Part shown: positions 15,440-23,268 of the stretch, piece after piece | Position numbering within the stretch: position 1 is the stretch's first letter | Layout of the letters: every line of letters begins with the position of its first letter | NCBI GenBank assembly: GCA_002394235.1 | Contig: DGTF01000065.1 | Location: forward strand, 8,840-63,546 | Reading direction: 5' to 3' | Length of the DNA: 54,707 bases | DNA from: Eubacterium sp. UBA4343 | Lineage (GTDB): Bacteria > Bacillota > Clostridia > Lachnospirales > Lachnospiraceae | Position numbers and translations under genes: made by a program | Notes under the pieces: generated by a model | What the model was told of the DNA's origin: nothing | Databases searched by the model: none | What the model saw: only the letters and a program-made list of their open reading frames with translations

Positions 15440-16849
15440 ATGCCAAACGCAATCGTGCATGCTGCCGAGAGGAAAGCATTCGAGCTTGTATTAAATCAGG
15501 TAATCAAAACAGCAAATAAGGAAGATGGCTATATCAAGGTTATTGATACGGCGCAGAAATTCCTTGGAGATACATGGAAACCGGAAGCTTTTGACAATTT
15601 AAGAAAGACATTTACCAAGGGCGAAAAGTACGCAAACTTTTTTGATCGTATTCTTCGCGACGTTGACCCGGAGGTTGTAAAGGGTCTGTTCATGGCATTT
15701 GGATTCGAGGCCGGCTATGTTGGATACCATGAGACCAGAAAGAATGCGGAGAAATACAATATCAATGTGCCGTGGGTCATCCTTTTTGATCCGACTTCGG
15801 CATGCAACCTGCATTGTGTAGGATGCTGGGCATCTGAGTACAGCCGTGCGCTGAACCTCTCCTATGAGGACATGGACCGTATTGTCACCGAGGGAAAGGC
15901 ACTGGGAACCCGCGGTTATGTTCTGACCGGCGGAGAGCCGATGGTCCGCAAGAAAGATATTGTGAAGCTCGCAAAGGCTCATAAGGACTGCGGATTTATG
16001 ATCTTCACGAATGGAACTCTGGTAGATCAGCAGTTCTGTGATGACATGAAGGAATGCAAGAACATCGTGCTTTCCATGTCGATCGAGGGCCTTGAGGATG
16101 CAACAGATAACCGTCGTGGTGCAGGCGTATTTGACAAGGTTATGAAGACGATGGATCTTCTTCGCGAGAACAGACTTCCGTATGGTACTTCCATCTGCTA
16201 TACCAGCGCAAATTATAAGGCGGTTACGAGCGATGAGTTCCTTGATTTCCTGATCGACAAGGGCGTTCTGTTCAGCTGGTACTTCCATTTCATGCCGACT
16301 GGAAATGATACAACGATGGAGCTTGTTCCGACACCGGAGCAGCGCGAGTATATGTATCACAGAATCCGTGAGGTCCGCGGATACCACGGCGGCAAGGAAA
16401 TCTTCCTTATGGATTTCCAGAATGACGGTGAGTGGGTATCCGGATGTATCGCCGGAGGTAAGGCTTACTTCCACATCAATCCGAACGGTGACGCCGAGCC
16501 TTGTGTATTCATTCATTATTCCGGGGCGAATATTCACGAGAACAGTATTCTTGAGTGCCTGCAGCAGCCGCTGTTCAAGGCATATCATGACGGACAGCCA
16601 TTCAGTGACAACCTGCTTCGTCCGTGTCCGATGCTTGAGAATCCGGCAAAGCTTCGCGCGATGGTTCATGCGACCGGAGCGAAGTCAACCGATATGTCAG
16701 ATCCGGAGAATGTAGACCATCTGACACATAAGGTTGAGGAATATGCGAAGAACTGGGCACCGGTTGCCGAGAAACTGTGGGCATCCGATCATCCAGATTA
16801 TGTTCCGAAGACAGAGGATCAGATTCAGGGTATCAGCGACGAGGGCTGA
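15440..16849 (+). CDS. Radical SAM protein with C-terminal extra-cluster cysteines
   Basis: 469 residues. ATG 15440 lies 9 bases behind AGGAGG (15425-15430); ATG 15434 would be too close. The first 110 residues are helical (NAIVHAAERKAFELVLNQ). The core has the CX3CX2C iron-sulfur site C122-C126-C129 in TSACNLHCVGCW, then TGGEPMVR for SAM binding and SMSIEGLEDATDNRRG. The C-terminus has further cysteines (GCIAGGKAYFHINPNGDAEPC, RPCPML) and looks like a SPASM-type region for auxiliary clusters. It is a single gene with its own promoter and terminator. Radical SAM/SPASM enzymes modify peptides or carbohydrates; no precursor peptide gene is seen beside it. Substrate unknown. Confidence 0.85.
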   Translation: MPNAIVHAAERKAFELVLNQVIKTANKEDGYIKVIDTAQKFLGDTWKPEAFDNLRKTFTKGEKYANFFDRILRDVDPEVVKGLFMAFGFEAGYVGYHETRKNAEKYNINVPWVILFDPTSACNLHCVGCWASEYSRALNLSYEDMDRIVTEGKALGTRGYVLTGGEPMVRKKDIVKLAKAHKDCGFMIFTNGTLVDQQFCDDMKECKNIVLSMSIEGLEDATDNRRGAGVFDKVMKTMDLLRENRLPYGTSICYTSANYKAVTSDEFLDFLIDKGVLFSWYFHFMPTGNDTTMELVPTPEQREYMYHRIREVRGYHGGKEIFLMDFQNDGEWVSGCIAGGKAYFHINPNGDAEPCVFIHYSGANIHENSILECLQQPLFKAYHDGQPFSDNLLRPCPMLENPAKLRAMVHATGAKSTDMSDPENVDHLTHKVEEYAKNWAPVAEKLWASDHPDYVPKTEDQIQGISDEG

Positions 16850-16881
16850 CGGAATCTGTCTGCGGCAGATGAGAGATATTG

Positions 16882-16917
16882 AAAAGGAGTGTGTCAAGAT
16901 TGACACACTCCTTTTTT
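16882..16917 (+). terminator. Strong intrinsic terminator after the radical SAM gene
   Basis: AAAAGGAGTGTGTCA (16882-16896) pairs over 15 bp with 16901-16915 around the loop AGAT; six T end it. Confidence 0.92.
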
Positions 16918-16983
16918 GTGTGTAAGGTATGTGAGAGAAGATTTAAGGAAGGAACGGGCGGCATCGCGCCTGCCTGATCGCAT

Positions 16984-17949
16984 ATGGCATCAAACAGAAA
17001 GAAGAAGGGAAGAAACGGAACCCGTCACCGGGTGACGAGGGCGGAGAGGAGGAGAATTCTCCGAAACCGCATACTCGCAGGTATTGTGGTTGCCTTTACG
17101 GCTGTGTTTGTGGCGATTGCAGCATTCGGCAGCCACGCCGCAGAGGATAATCGGGTGTCAGAGCGTATTTTTTCTACCTCATACTCGATGAGCGATCTGT
17201 ATAATGATTACAATTCAGCGGATTTTGTACTGGATGGGCAGAAGATGACCTATACGGACAGTGATCATTATTCCAGCCGTCTCGGAATCGATGTCTCCGA
17301 GCATAACGGGAGTGTTGACTGGGAAGCTGTCCGAAATGCCGGCTATGAATTCGCGTATCTCAGAATCGGCTATCGCGGATATGGCAGTGACGGTTCCCTT
17401 GTGGAAGACGCCATGTTTGAGACAAATTATGAGGAGGCCAGAAAGGCAGGACTGGATGTCGGAGTCTATTTTTACTCTCAGGCGATTAATGAAGCAGAGG
17501 CGGAAGAAGAGGCAAAATTTGTGACGGATACGCTGAACGGACGCCATCTGGATCTTCCGGCTGCGATTGACATGGAGACGGTGGAAGAGGGCGCCGCGCG
17601 AACCGACGGTGTCAGTGGCGATCAGTTCACACAGAATATCAAGGCCTTCAGCCTTGCAATTGTGGACGCCGGCTATGAACCGATGCTCTATACGAATCTG
17701 CACTGGGAGTCGTTTACTCTGGATATGACAAAGCTCTATGATCTCCCGGTCTGGTTTTCCAATTACAGTGCGACGCCGGGTACCCCGTATAAATTCAGGG
17801 TATGGCAGTACTCGAATACGGGGACGGTTGATGGAGTCAGCGGAAGCGTGGATCTCGACATCGAAATGACACCGGCGGATGACTCGGAGGCATCTGCAGG
17901 TGAAGCCTCGGGTCCTTCGGGTTCGGCGGCTCTTTTTCGGGCCGAATGA
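16984..17949 (+). CDS. GH25-family muramidase, membrane anchored
   Basis: 321 residues. A very basic cytosolic tail (1-30: SNRKKKGRNGTRHRVTRAER) precedes one membrane helix (about 32-50), so the enzyme faces outward. From residue 100 it is a GH25 domain: GIDVSEHNGSVDWEAVRNAG with D103, YLRIGYRGYG, DVGVYFYSQA, and AIDMETVE holding the catalytic pair D196/E198; it ends with VDLDIEM. GH25 enzymes cut the MurNAc-GlcNAc bond of peptidoglycan. The C-terminal tail is Ser/Glu rich. No good ribosome binding site precedes the ATG. The AraC gene follows 14 bases later. Confidence 0.9.
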   Translation: MASNRKKKGRNGTRHRVTRAERRRILRNRILAGIVVAFTAVFVAIAAFGSHAAEDNRVSERIFSTSYSMSDLYNDYNSADFVLDGQKMTYTDSDHYSSRLGIDVSEHNGSVDWEAVRNAGYEFAYLRIGYRGYGSDGSLVEDAMFETNYEEARKAGLDVGVYFYSQAINEAEAEEEAKFVTDTLNGRHLDLPAAIDMETVEEGAARTDGVSGDQFTQNIKAFSLAIVDAGYEPMLYTNLHWESFTLDMTKLYDLPVWFSNYSATPGTPYKFRVWQYSNTGTVDGVSGSVDLDIEMTPADDSEASAGEASGPSGSAALFRAE

Positions 17950-17963
17950 GGGAAAGATAAGAA

Positions 17964-18974
17964 ATGAATCAGGAACTTCTGGACCGGCTCGGCAGAGTGA
18001 CAGAGGAGGAGCAGCGCATTCTGGACGGTACAGCCGGAATTGAAAAAAAGTTATATGCCTCCGGGGAGGAATTCACCATTGATTATGCGAAGCTGCTGGA
18101 GACCGGTCAGTTGATTACCGTGCGGACACATACAAGGTTTGCGCATTTCCCCATGCACAGGCATAATTATGTGGAAGTGATGTACATCTGCCAGGGCTCT
18201 GTGACGCATATCATCAATCGCAAAAAGATCCGGGTAAGCAGGGGTGAGCTTCTCTTCCTGAATCAGTATACAAGGCATGAGATTCTTCCGGCAGGCAGGA
18301 ATGATATCGCGATCAACTTCGTGATTCTTCCTGAATTTTTCGATGTTGCCTCTGAGATGATCGGAACAAACAATGTGCTGGCTGATTTCATCGTCAATAC
18401 GCTGAGACAGGATGAGAGGCGTGGGGAGTACCTTTATTTTAAGGTCGCAGATGTGCTGCAGATACAGAATCTGATCGAAAACATGATCTATTCGCTGATT
18501 TCGCAAAAGGAGAATGGCGGAGAGCCCTTCATGCTTCAGAGGATGAATCGAATCAATCAGACCACAATGGGGTTGATTTTCATGTATCTGCTGGAGGCGG
18601 TTCCGAAGGCGGGGACGATGGAACCGGATTCGTATGAGAATATGATACTCATGACATCCCTCCAATATATTGAGCAGAACTATCGTACCGCGACGCTGAC
18701 TGAGCTGTGCGCAGGACTCTGCCTGCCTTCGCATACGTTGAGCCGTATGATCAAGAAGGCATCCGGAGTGAATTTCAAGGAACTTCTTCAGCGGAAACGC
18801 CTGAACAAGGCAGTTGGTCTGCTCTGCGACACGGACCTTCCGGTAAATGATATCATTGATGCGGTTGGGTATGAGAATCACAGCTATTTTCACAGGATTT
18901 TTCGCGAGAGATATCAGATGACGCCGAAGGAATTCCGAAACCGGCACAGGAAAGACTCACGGATACGGCTTTAA
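17964..18974 (+). CDS. AraC-family transcription regulator with cupin sensor domain
   Basis: 336 residues. The N-terminal half is a cupin-type ligand domain (THTRFAHFPMHRHNYVEVM, SRGELLFLNQYTRHEI). The C-terminal 100 residues are two HTH motifs of the AraC family: ATLTELCAGLCLPSHTLSRM and NDIIDAVGYENHSYFHRIF, ending with the conserved YQMTPKEFR. These regulators usually respond to sugars. GAGGGA is before the ATG. The muramidase gene is 14 bases upstream; no other target gene is obvious. Confidence 0.92.
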   Translation: MNQELLDRLGRVTEEEQRILDGTAGIEKKLYASGEEFTIDYAKLLETGQLITVRTHTRFAHFPMHRHNYVEVMYICQGSVTHIINRKKIRVSRGELLFLNQYTRHEILPAGRNDIAINFVILPEFFDVASEMIGTNNVLADFIVNTLRQDERRGEYLYFKVADVLQIQNLIENMIYSLISQKENGGEPFMLQRMNRINQTTMGLIFMYLLEAVPKAGTMEPDSYENMILMTSLQYIEQNYRTATLTELCAGLCLPSHTLSRMIKKASGVNFKELLQRKRLNKAVGLLCDTDLPVNDIIDAVGYENHSYFHRIFRERYQMTPKEFRNRHRKDSRIRL

Positions 18975-18976
18975 TA

Positions 18977-19022
18977 CGATACTTATAAAAATAAAAGGCG
19001 ATACTAATAAAAATGCGATACT
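18977..19022. repeat. Three spaced copies of CGATACT
   Basis: CGATACT starts at 18977, 18999 and 19016, each followed by an A-rich run (ATAAAAAT in two copies). Directly behind the AraC stop codon. Could be regulatory or a decayed direct repeat. Confidence 0.4.
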
Positions 19023-19036
19023 TTAAAAGACAAGAA

Positions 19037-19067
19037 CCATCCGTGACCGGAATGCCGGTTCGGATGG
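19037..19067 (+). terminator. Hairpin behind the AraC gene
   Basis: CCATCCG pairs with CGGATGG and ACCGG with CCGGT inside; the following tail (CTCTGCCTTTATTT) is only moderately T rich. Probably the terminator of the GH25-araC unit. Confidence 0.55.
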
Positions 19068-19141
19068 CTCTGCCTTTATTTACGCGAACAGTGAGCCGCA
19101 GCCGAATGCGAAGTATTCGTGTGCGGCGAGCGTCGCGATAG

Positions 19142-19174
19142 CGAGATAAAACTCGCGCAGCGTGTTTTATCTCG
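19142..19174. repeat. 11-bp hairpin in the convergent spacer
   Basis: CGAGATAAAAC (19142-19152) pairs perfectly with GTTTTATCTCG (19164-19174), and CGC/GCG pairs at the tip. It lies between the convergent araC and hsp20 genes and could stop transcription from either side, though no T run follows. Confidence 0.45.
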
Positions 19175-19258
19175 TTCTATGATTTTGTGAGAAAATGAGG
19201 AAGGAGCAAAATAACCTTATCTTTCGGGTAGTGAGAGTGAGATAGGAACAGGATTTTT

Positions 19259-19690
19259 TTATCCCTCAATGGCGATGGTCTTTTTGCTTTCTTCCTTTTT
19301 CGGCGCTTCTTTTGGAATACTGAGAGTCAGAATTCCATTTTCAAATTTTGCGTGAATGTCTTCGGGCTCAATATTTTCACCCACATAGAATGATCTGGTC
19401 ACGGTGCCTGTGTAGCGTTCACGGCGTACATATCTGCCGTTTTCATCCTTCTTGTCATTATTCTCGTTTCTGGCTGCGGTGACTGTCAGATAACCGTCTT
19501 TAAGCTCGGCGTGTACCTCATCTTTTCCGTATCCCGGAAGCTCCATCTCCAGCTGATAGCTGTCCTTTGTTTCCTTAATATCAGTATTCATGCGGTGAGC
19601 GGGAGCAGAAGGTGCGTTGAACCAACGTCCATCCCATGCCTGATCCATAAAGTCATCAAAAGTATCTCCAAAAAGTTCCGGCAGTAACAT
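19259..19690 (-). CDS. hsp20: Small heat-shock protein, Hsp20/alpha-crystallin family
   Basis: 143 residues, a normal length. The N-terminus is short (LLPELFGDTFDDFMDQ), followed by the alpha-crystallin domain from about 38 to 130: KETKDSYQLEMELPGYGKDE and KFENGILTLSIPKEAPKKEE with the conserved G-x-L motif. It binds unfolding proteins without ATP. AAAGGAGGAA stands before the ATG. Upstream are a perfect -35 box, a -10 box and a CIRCE operator, so HrcA control is expected. It is a single-gene unit. Confidence 0.95.
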   Translation of the reverse strand: MLLPELFGDTFDDFMDQAWDGRWFNAPSAPAHRMNTDIKETKDSYQLEMELPGYGKDEVHAELKDGYLTVTAARNENNDKKDENGRYVRRERYTGTVTRSFYVGENIEPEDIHAKFENGILTLSIPKEAPKKEESKKTIAIEG

Positions 19691-19884
19691 AAGTCATTCC
19701 TCCTTTATGTTTTTGATTTTCTGTAATACGAGGCGGCTATTCAGAAAGCCTGTTCCATAGAAGCGGTTTTCTGTGCTGCTTCTGTTTTGTGCCGCTTTAT
19801 TGCTGCTGTTTTTTGTTGTTTTATGCTATTGTTTTATTGTTTCTTTATTGTTGTTTTATTGTTCCTTCTTTTTGGAACAATTTT
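19691..19884 (-). promoter_or_regulatory. Long A-rich leader of hsp20
   Basis: About 190 bases of untranslated leader. On the transcript strand the stretch at about 19780-19860 consists mainly of AACAATAAAAC-like repeats with hardly any G, so it should stay unfolded. At the very 5' end ATTGTTCC pairs with GGAACAAT (+ strand 19858-19865 and 19874-19881) around an 8-base loop, forming a hairpin within a few bases of the expected start. Confidence 0.5.
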
Positions 19885-19913
19885 GTTATAACACTTGTTA
19901 CTAGCACTGTCAA
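19885..19913 (-). promoter_or_regulatory. Sigma-A promoter of hsp20
   Basis: Read on the - strand: TTGACA (complement of 19908-19913), 17 bases, TATAAC (complement of 19885-19890). The start lies near 19878-19880. Confidence 0.85.
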
Positions 19914-19927
19914 GTGGTGAGTGCTAA
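19901..19927 (-). promoter_or_regulatory. CIRCE operator for HrcA
   Basis: The - strand reads TTAGCACTC, nine bases, CAGTGCTAG. The consensus is TTAGCACTC-N9-GAGTGCTAA; the first arm is perfect and the second differs at two positions. It covers the -35 box, so bound HrcA would block the polymerase. Confidence 0.85.
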
Positions 19928-19956
19928 TTTTTTAAAAAATAAAACATAATTGCGTG

Positions 19957-19987
19957 AAAAAACGCGCCGGCTGCAGGAACCGGCGCG
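19957..19987 (-). terminator. Terminator of the TSCPD gene
   Basis: On the - strand CGCGCCGG pairs with CCGGCGCG around a 9-base loop and six T follow. It insulates the gene from the hsp20 promoter 30 bases further on. Confidence 0.88.
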
Positions 19988-20005
19988 AAACAGACTGCTT
20001 TTCGG

Positions 20006-20263
20006 TTATTTCGAGGCGTTTTCAACAGCCTCGAGGAGAGCCCTGGAAAGCTGATCCGGACAGGAGGTGTTTTTAAATCCACAGGTTGTACCCTTTAAGA
20101 TGTCTGCGACCTCAGTTGCCTTGCGGCCCTCGACCAGACGGCTGATGCCGGAGAGATTTCCGTTGCAGCCTCCGGTAAAGCTTACGTTTGTGAGAATGCC
20201 GTCATTGATGTCGAAATCAATGAGCTGGGAACAGGTTCCTTTTGTTTTGTACTGGTAATGCAT
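20006..20263 (-). CDS. TSCPD-domain protein of the TIGR03905 type
   Basis: 85 residues. A small conserved cysteine-containing domain: YKTKGTCSQLIDFDINDGIL, SFTGGCNGNLSGISRLVEG and the signature TSCPDQLSRAL. In class II ribonucleotide reductases a TSCPD domain forms the C-terminus and is thought to bind a metal; free-standing copies such as this one are common in Clostridia and have no assigned function. GAAGGA precedes the ATG. Single gene with its own terminator. Confidence 0.9.
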   Translation of the reverse strand: MHYQYKTKGTCSQLIDFDINDGILTNVSFTGGCNGNLSGISRLVEGRKATEVADILKGTTCGFKNTSCPDQLSRALLEAVENASK

Positions 20264-20314
20264 AAAAATCCTTCTTTCTGTGCTTATGTGTAATGTTTAT
20301 GTTATCTCTTTCGC

Positions 20315-20418
20315 GTGCTTCACACGCGCTCTTATGTGGGATGCTCATTCCTGCCAATTAGCCTAGCTGCTGTGGATCGCCTTACACGCAATCTTAAGTG
20401 TGAAGCATCAATCCTGAC
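20315..20418. repeat. Diverged 40-bp direct repeat
   Basis: GCTTCACACGC…TCTTA…GTG…CATTCCTG (20315-20355) resembles CCTTACACGC…TCTTAAGTG…ATCCTG (20377-20418). It fills the spacer between two - strand genes and has no coding potential. Confidence 0.45.
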
Positions 20419-20438
20419 GGACGCATTTCATTTACAAT

Positions 20439-21317
20439 TTATATGTGACCTGCCTTCGTTTTTGAGGAGATGATCAGATCAGGTAGGTCGCAGATTCGCC
20501 GGATGATTCCATCCGGATCTGTTACACTTCCGAATCCGTAGGATGCCCAGAGGAAGCGGATAGAGGGATCGGATGCCGTGCAGTCATTGTGTGATGAGTC
20601 ACAGCATCCGTTTCCCTTTTTCTGCCGGTCCTCTTCCTTCAGGAGACGGTCAGCCTCCTTTGTCGCATCAAAATCCGCCTGAATATCACCGATGTAGAGA
20701 GCATTCTGAAGGTGGTATTGAGAAGCGATACGGTAGATATTATATGCCTTCAGTCTGTCTGTATCTCCGGGGCAGAGATGAGCTGTGATATAGCAGCCAA
20801 GACCGGTCAGCCGGAGAAACTGTTCAATATAACCGCTCTGGCAATTGCTGACGATGAAGCAGGGAATACCTGGCGGCAGCTGGTGCGAGGCTTTTGTGCG
20901 GGGCAGACCGGCTTTTGATTCTCCGGATTTGCGTGGGTCTATTCCTGTGAGAGTCTGAAGAGTTTGTTCCAGTCCTTCATAGGGCTCGGGAGGGTTGCGG
21001 TCGATTGCAATTTCTTCGGCCTCATACCATTGCCGAAGAAGATCAGTCTTTTCCGCATCGGGGAGATCCGGAAGAAGATCGTCGGCGATAGTCTCAAGTG
21101 GCTTTCCGAATTCACGGCGCAGATCCTCGCTGTTAATCCGCGCGCCTGAACCGCCGCCCTCCGGATGAATCAGATGGAGGGGAGGAAGATGACGGGAGCG
21201 GTAGTCCCGGTTCATAGAATCCAGTACGGTATTCCATGCCTCGGCAACAACCGGTGTGGTATCCCAAAGCGTGCCGTCAACATCGAAGATGATTCCGTCT
21301 GTCTGCAGTTTGTTCAT
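20439..21317 (-). CDS. HAD-family hydrolase (phosphatase)
   Basis: 292 residues. Motif I IIFDVDGTLWDTT gives nucleophile D12 and acid D14; motif II is IVSNCQSG, motif III the Lys in DRLKAYN, motif IV GDIQADFD. The alpha-helical cap lies between residues 18 and 110, as in phosphoglycolate phosphatase-like enzymes. A 20-residue Lys/Asp/Cys-rich insertion (KKGNGCCDSSHNDCTAS) before the last strand, and another at about 127-145, are not usual. GAGGTTAT stands before the ATG. Substrate unknown. Confidence 0.88.
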   Translation of the reverse strand: MNKLQTDGIIFDVDGTLWDTTPVVAEAWNTVLDSMNRDYRSRHLPPLHLIHPEGGGSGARINSEDLRREFGKPLETIADDLLPDLPDAEKTDLLRQWYEAEEIAIDRNPPEPYEGLEQTLQTLTGIDPRKSGESKAGLPRTKASHQLPPGIPCFIVSNCQSGYIEQFLRLTGLGCYITAHLCPGDTDRLKAYNIYRIASQYHLQNALYIGDIQADFDATKEADRLLKEEDRQKKGNGCCDSSHNDCTASDPSIRFLWASYGFGSVTDPDGIIRRICDLPDLIISSKTKAGHI

Positions 21318-21662
21318 ATAACCTCTTTTCTGTTTGACTCTTGTCTTCTGCTGCAGCTTCCGGATATCATTGCCACCAGTATTCGGGCAGAATCGGATGG
21401 CCGCGCCTGCCGGGAAGTGAAGCTGCTTTTCCTATTGTATATAGGTTAGGCGACAGGTGTCAATCTTTATTGCTGCCTAGACTGGTGTATGGCCCTGAGT
21501 GGTCCGGAGTATCTGTTCGATTTACATTGAGTCTGTTATAATGACTTGAAGATGCCTCGGAGAATATCGTGTATAACTGCCAGGTAAAACAATGTGGATA
21601 ATCAGAGGGTAGAAAATCAGAGGCTAGAAAATCAGAAGACAGCAGAATCGGAGGAATTTTCA

Positions 21663-22892
21663 GTGGACAGGAACTCAGAGAATGTGATTCCGGAGGAACT
21701 GAGTTTGAAGAAAAAAGTCTCGGAGGACAGGTTCGGGGAGATGCGGCGGATCATACTTCCTCTGGGCAGATGGTATCAGGAGAACAGGAGAGATCTTCCC
21801 TGGAGAAGAGAGAAAAATCCGTATCACACGTGGATATCGGAGATTATGCTTCAGCAGACCCGGGTGGAGGCAGTGAAGGAGTATTACACTAAATTTCTGC
21901 TTGCGCTTCCCACGGTCAGAGACCTTGCGTGCTGCCCGGAGGACCGCCTCATGAAGCTGTGGGAGGGCCTCGGGTATTACAGCAGAGTTCGTAATATGCA
22001 GAAAGCCGCAATCCAGATCATGAATGATTTCGGAGGAAAGATTCCGGATGACGTGAAAACACTGAAAACCCTTAAAGGGATCGGAGACTACACAGCCGGA
22101 GCAATCGCTTCGATTGCATTCGGAAAGCCGCAGGCGGCAGTGGATGGAAATGTACTGCGGGTAATAACCCGGGTACTGGCAGATTCCTCTGATATCACAA
22201 GGCAGAAATACCGCAAAGAGATTGAAGACAGTCTGACAGGGGCGATGAAGCTGGAGTTATCCGGAAGTACAGCAGAGAATCCGATTACACCCGGGGATTT
22301 CAACCAGGGCATGATGGACCTGGGAGCGACAATCTGTCTGCCAGTGGGGGTGCCGAAATGCGCGGAGTGTCCGCTTGTAAAGTGGTGTAAAGCGCATGAA
22401 CAGGGACGGGAGATGGATTTTCCCGTAAAGTCTGAAAAAAAGCCTCGCCGGATGGAGAACCGGACGATCCTTGTGGTGCGGGACGGAGACAGGGTACTTC
22501 TGAACCGAAGGCCGGAGAAGGGGCTGCTGGCAGGATTGTATGAGTTTCCGAACCTTGAGGGGAGTCTTAGTGAAGAAGAGGCGCTGAACAAGGTGAAGGA
22601 GCTGGGACTGCCGGCTCTTTATATTAGGAGACTGGCAGACAGCAGACATATTTTTTCGCATATTGAGTGGCAGATGAGGGGATATGAGATCCGGGTCGGC
22701 TCTTTTCCGGATCGCCTGTCCATGGGGGCAGACGAGACTTCTGACAATAAAGCGGGAGCCGGTTTGTTTTTTGCGGAGATTGATGAAATAAGAAGAAAGT
22801 ATGCTGTTCCTTCCGCCTACAAGGCCTATGCGGACGCACTGAATCTGAACAGAGCAGAGAATGCCGGGAGCGCCGGATTGCAAAAGAGATAA
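21663..22892 (+). CDS. mutY: A/G-specific adenine glycosylase MutY
   Basis: 409 residues. GTG 21663 is chosen because GGAGG (21650-21654) is 8 bases upstream; the frame is open to 21594 (a GTG inside a 15-base repeat coding NQR-VENQR-LENQ), and ATG 21741 would also give a complete enzyme. It removes A mispaired with 8-oxoG. Visible are RDLPWR, EIMLQQTRVEAV with the catalytic Glu, the helix-hairpin-helix LKGIGDYTAGAIASIAFG with the catalytic Asp, the iron-sulfur loop C-x6-C-x2-C-x5-C (CLPVGVPKCAECPLVKWC) and the C-terminal NUDIX-like 8-oxoG domain (VLLNRRPEKGLLAGLYEFPN, SHIEWQMRGYE). Confidence 0.93.
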   Translation: MDRNSENVIPEELSLKKKVSEDRFGEMRRIILPLGRWYQENRRDLPWRREKNPYHTWISEIMLQQTRVEAVKEYYTKFLLALPTVRDLACCPEDRLMKLWEGLGYYSRVRNMQKAAIQIMNDFGGKIPDDVKTLKTLKGIGDYTAGAIASIAFGKPQAAVDGNVLRVITRVLADSSDITRQKYRKEIEDSLTGAMKLELSGSTAENPITPGDFNQGMMDLGATICLPVGVPKCAECPLVKWCKAHEQGREMDFPVKSEKKPRRMENRTILVVRDGDRVLLNRRPEKGLLAGLYEFPNLEGSLSEEEALNKVKELGLPALYIRRLADSRHIFSHIEWQMRGYEIRVGSFPDRLSMGADETSDNKAGAGLFFAEIDEIRRKYAVPSAYKAYADALNLNRAENAGSAGLQKR

Positions 22893-23268
22893 ATCCATGG
22901 GAATCAGCCCGTCAGGTCTTCTGTCAGGAAAAAGTTTGTATCTGCATATTCGTATTTATATATTATCTGTATCTGCTGACGAAACCGTGCCGGAAACAGA
23001 CGGGAAGGTGGCGTGAGCGGATGTTTGCGTAGAATGGAATGGCCGGAGACGCGTGCCGGAAACAGACGGGAAGGCGGCGTAAGCGGATGCTTACGTAAAA
23101 TGAAATGGCCGGAGGGGCAGGCGAAAACAGCAGTCGGCGTGAAGGATGATGTGCGGAGAACAGCCTGCGTGATCGGGCAAGGATATGCGAGATTGCAATT
23201 TGACAGGTCTTGTGGCATTATAGAAACGGTATATTCTGCCGAATTGAAAGAAAGGTTTAACGGGGAAG
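22893..23268 (+). other. Spacer between mutY and a glycosyltransferase gene
   Basis: No real gene. Half of it is a 66-base tandem duplication (22986-23117). TTGACA at 23200 has no -10 box at a suitable distance. GGGGAAG before the ATG at 23269 serves as the ribosome binding site. Confidence 0.5.
22986..23117. repeat. 66-bp tandem duplication
   Basis: Copy 1 is 22986-23051 and copy 2 is 23052-23117; they begin CGTGCCGGAAACAGACGGGA and differ at about ten positions. The length is a multiple of three and an open frame runs through both copies, but it lacks a binding site and overlaps the next gene. Confidence 0.85.

Noticed and set aside
21537..21542. TATAAT as mutY promoter
   Set aside because: No -35 box at 16-18 bases; TTTACA is only 10 bases away.
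23200..23205. TTGACA as promoter of the GT2 gene
   Set aside because: TATAGA is 13 and TATATT is 24 bases away, neither of which is a usable spacing.
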